Below are positions 59,496 to 64,000 of a DNA stretch of 64,000 bases, piece by piece. The position numbers were made by a program, and so were the translations under genes. The number at the start of each line of letters is the position of its first letter. Positions within the stretch are counted from its first letter, which is position 1. Location of the stretch: assembly GCF_014117445.1 (NCBI RefSeq), contig NZ_CP059851.1:1612001-1676000 (forward strand). Reading direction: 5' to 3'. Origin of the DNA: Sandaracinobacteroides saxicola. Lineage in GTDB: Bacteria > Pseudomonadota > Alphaproteobacteria > Sphingomonadales > Sphingomonadaceae. The notes beneath the pieces were generated by a model that did no database searches, was not told where the DNA came from, and saw only the letters and a list, made by a program, of their open reading frames with translations.

Positions 59496-61006
59496 TTGCC
59501 AACCGACGCCATATCCTGTCCGGCGGCACGCTGCTGGGCGCCGCCGCGCTGTTGCCGCTGCCCCTGCGCGCCCAGATCATCGAAACCGGCCGCTATCGCG
59601 TCTGGACCGGCATGGAGGTGCCGCTGCCCTATGTCGGCCAGGTGCGGCCGCGCGGGACGGCCGAGATTTCCGGGTCCAACTGGCTGCTCGGCTGCGAGAC
59701 GCTCGACCGCGATTTCGCCGATTACGACCAGTATAAGGAGTTCATCGCGCCGCTTGGCATCAAGCGGCTGCGCATGCAGGCCGGCTGGGCAAAGACCGAA
59801 AAAGTCAAGGGAGTCCTGGACTTCGGCTGGCTTGATCATATCGTCAACGATGCCACGTCGCGCGGCTTCATGCCCTGGCTGCAGACCTCCTATGGCAACG
59901 GCATCTATCCCGGCGGTGGCGGCACCAATCTCAGCGCGGGCCTGCCGACGTCGGAAGAGGCGCTCGCCGCCTATGACCGCTGGGTGGCGGCGATGGTCAC
60001 GCGCTACAGGGACAAGGTGTGGGACTGGGAGGTGTGGAACGAGCCCAATTTCGGTGACAACATCCTGAACACGCCCGAGATGACCGCAGACTTCAACGTG
60101 CGGACGGCAACCATCATCAAGCGTATCCAGCCGGGCGCGCGCATTTCCGGGCTGGCGCTCGGCCATTACAACCGCCCCTGGGTCGATCGCTTCTTCAAAC
60201 GGCTGAACGACCGGCGGGGCTTTCCGCTGTTCGACAACATGACCTATCACGACTATGTCTATAATCCCGACGGCAATGTGCACGAGGTGGCGCAGCTGCG
60301 GGCGCAGCTCGACCGTTATGCGCCCGGTATGCGACTGCGCCAGGGCGAGAATGGCGCGCCATCGGGTGCCGGCGGCGGGCGCGGCGCGCTGTGGGACTAT
60401 CCCTGGAGCGAACTGACCCAGGCCAAATGGAACACGCGGCGGATGCTCCGCGACCTGGGCCAAGACATCGAATCGAGCATCTTCGGCCTGGTCGAGATGA
60501 ATTACACCAGCGGACCGATCAACCGGCTGAACTTCAAGGGCATCCTGAAATCCGACGCGACTAAGCGCGTCATCCGCCCCAAGACCGCCTATTATTCGAT
60601 CCAGCACGTCACCTCGATCTTCGACGACAGCCTGGAACGCATCACGGCGCTGGAGGAACTGCACACGCTGGAAGCCGCCGGACCGAAGGCCAATGCGTTC
60701 AGGCACAGCACCGACCGCAATGTCGCGGTCTTCGGCTATCGCAACAGGAAAAGCGGCCGACACGCCTATACCCTTTGGCTCGCCGAGAATATTCCGTCGG
60801 AGAACAACAGCCCGAACATCAACGAGGTCGGCCTGGTGAACGCCGAGATCGACACGCCGGTCTGGGTCGACATCATCACCGGTGCCGTGCACGACATCCC
60901 GGCATCGCAGGTCACGCGCAAGGGCAACATCACCACCATCAGGGGGGTGCCGCTGTACGACGCCCCGGTCGTGCTGGCCCACAAGAGCCTGATCGCGATC
61001 GCATGA
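59492..61006 (+). CDS. Exported clan GH-A glycoside hydrolase (GH39-like)
   Basis: The product has 504 residues. A signal with an RR start (MIANRRHILSGGTLLGAAAL) ends near LRAQ. The TIM-barrel core has acid/base Glu184 in VWNEPN and probable nucleophile Glu286 in RQGENGAP, typical of clan GH-A; the layout resembles GH39 beta-xylosidases, but the family is not certain. AAGGAG precedes the ATG; the longer frame upstream lies inside xylC. Context predicts action on xylo-oligosaccharides in the periplasm. Confidence 0.78.
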   Translation: MIANRRHILSGGTLLGAAALLPLPLRAQIIETGRYRVWTGMEVPLPYVGQVRPRGTAEISGSNWLLGCETLDRDFADYDQYKEFIAPLGIKRLRMQAGWAKTEKVKGVLDFGWLDHIVNDATSRGFMPWLQTSYGNGIYPGGGGTNLSAGLPTSEEALAAYDRWVAAMVTRYRDKVWDWEVWNEPNFGDNILNTPEMTADFNVRTATIIKRIQPGARISGLALGHYNRPWVDRFFKRLNDRRGFPLFDNMTYHDYVYNPDGNVHEVAQLRAQLDRYAPGMRLRQGENGAPSGAGGGRGALWDYPWSELTQAKWNTRRMLRDLGQDIESSIFGLVEMNYTSGPINRLNFKGILKSDATKRVIRPKTAYYSIQHVTSIFDDSLERITALEELHTLEAAGPKANAFRHSTDRNVAVFGYRNRKSGRHAYTLWLAENIPSENNSPNINEVGLVNAEIDTPVWVDIITGAVHDIPASQVTRKGNITTIRGVPLYDAPVVLAHKSLIAIA

Positions 61007-62439
61007 CGCCGCCGGCAACCCGCCCGCTGTCGCAGACCGTCGGCCTGGTCGGCGGGCTGATCGTTTTCGCGGTGATGCTGTCCGTGGCACCACCCGAGGG
61101 GTTGAGCGTGGCGGGATGGCGCGTGCTGTGCGTCGGCGTGCTGATGACGGTCTTCTGGTTCACCGAGGCGATCCCGGTGACGCTGACCGGGGTTGTCCCC
61201 TTCATGGCGCTGCCGCTGCTCGGCGTCAGCCCGGCGGACAAGGTCGCGGCAAGCTACTTCACGCCGGTGCTGTTCCTGATCCTGGGTGGCTTCTTCATGG
61301 CCACCGCGATGGAGAAATGGGGCATGCACAAACGCATCGCGCTTGCCGCGCTGGCCCGCGCGGGTGGCAGCGCGCGCTCGATCCTGCTGGCGGTGATGGC
61401 GACCACCGCCTTCATCTCGATGTTCGTGTCCAACTCGGCGGCGACGCTGGCGATGCTGCCGGTCGCGCTCGCCATCGTCGCGGCGACGCTGAGCCCCGGC
61501 ACCGATGAGGGCGAGCACCGGCGCTTCGGCCAGGCGATGGTGCTGGGCATCGCCTATGGCGCGACACTGGGCGGCTTCGGGCTGATCATCGGCAGCCCCG
61601 GCAACGCCGCCGCCGTCGCCATTTTCCAGAAAGTCTATGACCAGGAGATCGGCTTCGCACTGTGGGCGGCGTTCGGCCTGCCCCTCGTCATCCTCAGCGT
61701 GCCGCTGGCGTGGCTGCTGCTCAGCCGCCTCATCTTCCCGTTCCGACTGGCCGGCATGGACCGCGACGCCGTTCGTGGCGCGGTCGGCGATCCCGGCCAC
61801 TGGTCGGCCACCGACATCCGGCTGGTGACGATCCTTTGCATCGCGCTGGCGGCCTGGATCGGCATGCCGTTCGTGCGGATGGCCATTCCCGCCATGTCCG
61901 ACCCGCATGTGGCCATGCTGGCGGCGGTCGCGCTGTTCCTGGTTCCGGCCGGGCCGGGCAAGGGGCCGCTGCTGACCTGGAACGACACCAGGGTGATGCC
62001 ATGGCATCTCCTGGTGCTGCTGGGTGGCGGTTTGGCGCTGGCCGAGGCGATCAAAGCCACCGACCTGTCGCAATGGCTGCAACTGCAATTCGCCGGCGCG
62101 ACCGCGCTGTCGCCTTTCGTGCAGCTTGCCGTGCTGGCGCTGGCGACGCTGTTCGTCACGGAGTTCGTGACCAACACGGCGACGGTCTCGGCGTTCCTGC
62201 CCGCCACCGTCGCGCTCGCGGGGTCGGGCCATATTGATCCGGTGACGCTGGGCATGGTCACCGCCTTTGCCGCCAACTGGGGCTTCATGATGCCCGCGGG
62301 CACGCCCTCGCTCGCGCTCGCCTATGGCACCGGCCGACTGACCGTGCCGCAGATGGCCTGGTCCGGCTTCTTCATGGACGCGGGCGGCGTGCTGCTGATC
62401 CTGGCGGTGGTGCTGGGGGTGGGGGCGGTGGTGTTGTGA
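61003..62439 (+). CDS. DASS family anion:sodium symporter
   Basis: The product has 478 residues and about 11-12 membrane segments. The two signature clusters are FVSNSAATLAMLPVALAI and FVTNTATVSAFLPATVAL, which hold Na+ and carboxylate. DASS carriers move di- and tricarboxylates such as succinate. As last gene of a xylan and xylose operon it may import a sugar acid or export/import C4-C5 acids linked to 2-oxoglutarate. The start overlaps the preceding stop (ATGA). Confidence 0.87.
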   Translation: MTPPATRPLSQTVGLVGGLIVFAVMLSVAPPEGLSVAGWRVLCVGVLMTVFWFTEAIPVTLTGVVPFMALPLLGVSPADKVAASYFTPVLFLILGGFFMATAMEKWGMHKRIALAALARAGGSARSILLAVMATTAFISMFVSNSAATLAMLPVALAIVAATLSPGTDEGEHRRFGQAMVLGIAYGATLGGFGLIIGSPGNAAAVAIFQKVYDQEIGFALWAAFGLPLVILSVPLAWLLLSRLIFPFRLAGMDRDAVRGAVGDPGHWSATDIRLVTILCIALAAWIGMPFVRMAIPAMSDPHVAMLAAVALFLVPAGPGKGPLLTWNDTRVMPWHLLVLLGGGLALAEAIKATDLSQWLQLQFAGATALSPFVQLAVLALATLFVTEFVTNTATVSAFLPATVALAGSGHIDPVTLGMVTAFAANWGFMMPAGTPSLALAYGTGRLTVPQMAWSGFFMDAGGVLLILAVVLGVGAVVL

Positions 62440-62521
62440 CGCGGGGTAAGGACAGCCAGCGTGGTGGCGTGTGCCCGTCCAACGACTTTTGAGGCATTCG
62501 GGGAAACCGTGACAGAGGGCG

Positions 62522-62899
62522 CTAAGCGGCGGCGAATGTGAGCGCCTCAATCTTGTTGCCGTCTGGATCTCGAACAAAAGCGGCATAGTAATGCCGGTCA
62601 TACTCTGGTCGAATCCCTGGCGTCCCCTCGGCTTTGCCGCCGTTCGCCACTGCCACTTCGAAGAAGGCATCCACCGTTGAGCGCCTCTCGACTTCAAATG
62701 CGACATGAACGCCATTGCCCACCGTCGCAGGCAGTCCGTTGGCGGGCATGTTCAGGCTGAAGACCGTGATGCCGGCACCGTAGCCGACCGCTTCATCAAC
62801 TTCGAGCGTGCAGCGCAAACCAAGCTCTTGCATCACCGGCGTGTAAAAAGCCTTCGCCCGCTTCAAGTTGGTCGTGCCAAGCGAAACATGATGCAGCAT
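62522..62899 (-). CDS. VOC (glyoxalase/bleomycin resistance) family protein
   Basis: The product has 125 residues with the two-module VOC fold: MLHHVSLGTTNLKRAKAFY with a metal His and AFVRDPDGNKIEALTF with the second-module Glu. Such small members act as metal-dependent lyases, isomerases or binding proteins, and function cannot be told from the sequence. Its codons use fewer G/C third positions than its neighbours, which hints at a different origin. It stands alone between the carrier and the GH10 gene. Confidence 0.85.
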   Translation of the reverse strand: MLHHVSLGTTNLKRAKAFYTPVMQELGLRCTLEVDEAVGYGAGITVFSLNMPANGLPATVGNGVHVAFEVERRSTVDAFFEVAVANGGKAEGTPGIRPEYDRHYYAAFVRDPDGNKIEALTFAAA

Positions 62900-63004
62900 C
62901 CCCGTTCAACACCCATCGCCAAGACGCGTTCCAACCGGCCTCCGCTCAACTGACATTCCGAGCAAAGCAGGACGCCCCGAAGTCCCTGACCAACCCGCCA
63001 CCAT

Positions 63005-64000
63005 CTATGGCAACACCACCATCACCCCCGCGGCGGTCAGGCCCAGCGGGATGTCGACCGTCCGCACCACCCGCTTGCCGCCCTTTGCCACGGCGATCTC
63101 ATATCGCCCCTGAAAGGCAGGCGTCGCGTACGTCCCGCGCGCACCGGTCATGCCCTCGGTGTTGGTCCACCATTTGCCGAACACCAGCTTCCTGTATTCG
63201 GCCAGCGCGGGACGTTCCGACCAGTCCTCGCGGAAGAAGGCGCCGCGCGGGCGCCAATGCTGCTTCGCCCAGAAGCCCCAGCTCTGATAGCCCACGACAT
63301 TGGGGTGGCTGTACAACACGATCAGATAGTCGCGCGTGAAATCGGCCTGGAGCTTTTCGTCGGCGGTATCCATGTCGAACTCGGTGGCGCGGATCTTCAC
63401 CCCCAGCTTCGCATAGAGGTCGAAGGTCTTGAGGATGCGCGCCGGCGGGCTGGGTAGGTTCGACATGTGCGACTGGATGCCGACACCATCGACGTCGGCG
63501 CCCGCCGCCCGCAGCTCCTTCACCGTTTCGATCGCGCTCTGCACGAACACCGGCCGGTTGACATAATCATGCCCCGCCGCCTCGTTCAGGTAGAGCGGCG
63601 CATGCGGCAGCACGCGGCGCGCCTCCTTGAACCAGTCGGCCATGATGCCCCGTCCGAACAGCTTCATCAGGTCGTTGTTGAGATAGGGCTCGTTCAGCAC
63701 GTCCCATTCGTCGATCAGCCCCGCCGTCGTGGCGGTGATGTCGGCGATATGCGCGGTGACGCGACCTGGGATCGTGTCCTGCTGCGGCGTGTCCCTCAGC
63801 CCCTTGATGCCTGCGGGCAGGTTCTTCCACCCCGGCCAGACGAGGACATGGCCGCGGACGTAGAGATCGTTGCGCTTCAGCCAGCGCAGCCCCTCGAGCG
63901 TCTTGTCGCGCCCGGTCACCCAGTCCCAGTCGCCTTCCCAGCCGGGCCATTTGGTCTCATTCTCGGTCGAGACCGCGTTGTAGAGTTCAAGGATCTTCGC
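63005..64000 (-). CDS. GH10 endo-beta-1,4-xylanase, N-terminus beyond the window
   Basis: The open frame enters from base 64000 with AKILELYNAVSTENETKWPG, the conserved GH10 region near the start of the barrel, so only the first part is missing. The acid/base Glu is in WDVLNEPYL, the nucleophile Glu in IRATEFDMDT, and VGIQSHMSN is the usual HxS region. It runs 331 residues to a stop at 63005. A C-terminal strand-rich tail (FQGRYEIAVAKGGK) may be a small beta domain. It should cut xylan backbones outside the cell or in the periplasm. Confidence 0.93.
   Translation of the reverse strand, partial: AKILELYNAVSTENETKWPGWEGDWDWVTGRDKTLEGLRWLKRNDLYVRGHVLVWPGWKNLPAGIKGLRDTPQQDTIPGRVTAHIADITATTAGLIDEWDVLNEPYLNNDLMKLFGRGIMADWFKEARRVLPHAPLYLNEAAGHDYVNRPVFVQSAIETVKELRAAGADVDGVGIQSHMSNLPSPPARILKTFDLYAKLGVKIRATEFDMDTADEKLQADFTRDYLIVLYSHPNVVGYQSWGFWAKQHWRPRGAFFREDWSERPALAEYRKLVFGKWWTNTEGMTGARGTYATPAFQGRYEIAVAKGGKRVVRTVDIPLGLTAAGVMVVLP

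Overview
The window is high-GC chromosomal DNA from an alphaproteobacterium, most likely a member of the Sphingomonadales. Evidence: the F1 ATP synthase order atpHAGDC with a short epsilon subunit, the divergent secB / Tim44-like pair beside mltA, a PEPxxWA-CTERM protein, large TonB-dependent receptors, and close resemblance of the sugar-acid enzymes to remembered Caulobacter and Novosphingobium proteins. No phage, insertion sequence or CRISPR array was seen. No gap between genes exceeds about 300 bases.

Layout. 1-12.2 kb is housekeeping: a partial DUF2333 gene, a DUF4136 lipoprotein, tRNA-Pro, an aroQ-like gene, tRNA-Arg, a small lipoprotein, the leftward run secB-murJ-trpS-P1 peptidase, then Tim44-like, mltA and Smr genes, a D-aminoacylase-type amidohydrolase and a DUF4394 surface protein. 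12.4-17.1 kb is atpHAGDC. 17.1-19.1 kb holds tRNA-Ser with a decayed 5' copy beside it, a ferric-reductase-like membrane protein and a PadR three-gene module. 19.1-29.3 kb is a sugar-acid locus: FadR-type regulator, a frameshifted 2-keto-3-deoxygalactonate kinase, a phytanoyl-CoA dioxygenase-like protein, AraD1-family and enolase-superfamily dehydratases, a GPH/MFS symporter, a COQ4-like protein, a TetR regulator and a TonB receptor. Copies of a GAACGCGTTC palindrome tie the second half together.

29.3-43.0 kb is a hexuronate plus pentonate locus: xylonate dehydratase, fructuronate reductase, KDG kinase and a UxuR-like regulator run leftward; mannonate dehydratase runs rightward; a large TonB receptor runs leftward; xylX, a ketoglutarate semialdehyde dehydrogenase and a sodium/sugar symporter run rightward. 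43.2-47.1 kb is an amino-sugar module (GH4, glucosamine-6-phosphate deaminase, BadF-type kinase, NagR-like regulator) behind a 30-bp palindrome. After a leftward GH1 gene, 48.6-62.4 kb is one tightly coupled 13-gene run: SDR, ABC sugar importer, a LamG protein of unknown function, aldo/keto reductase, lactonase-type amidohydrolase, a divergent GH11 xylanase, xylose dehydrogenase XylB, xylonolactonase XylC, a clan GH-A glycosidase and a DASS carrier. A VOC gene and a GH10 xylanase cut by the window edge close it.

Together the right half looks like a glucuronoxylan utilisation region. GH10 and GH11 xylanases and other glycosidases release xylo-oligosaccharides. XylB-XylC-XylD-XylX-XylA form a complete Weimberg route from D-xylose to 2-oxoglutarate. 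UxuB-ManD-KdgK take glucuronate-derived fructuronate to KDPG. Sites of the form TGGTNNNACCA at 34.27, 38.75, 38.84 and (one mismatch) 48.54 kb suggest that one FadR-subfamily repressor links the dispersed operons. All functions come from sequence reading and remembered family motifs; no search was run.
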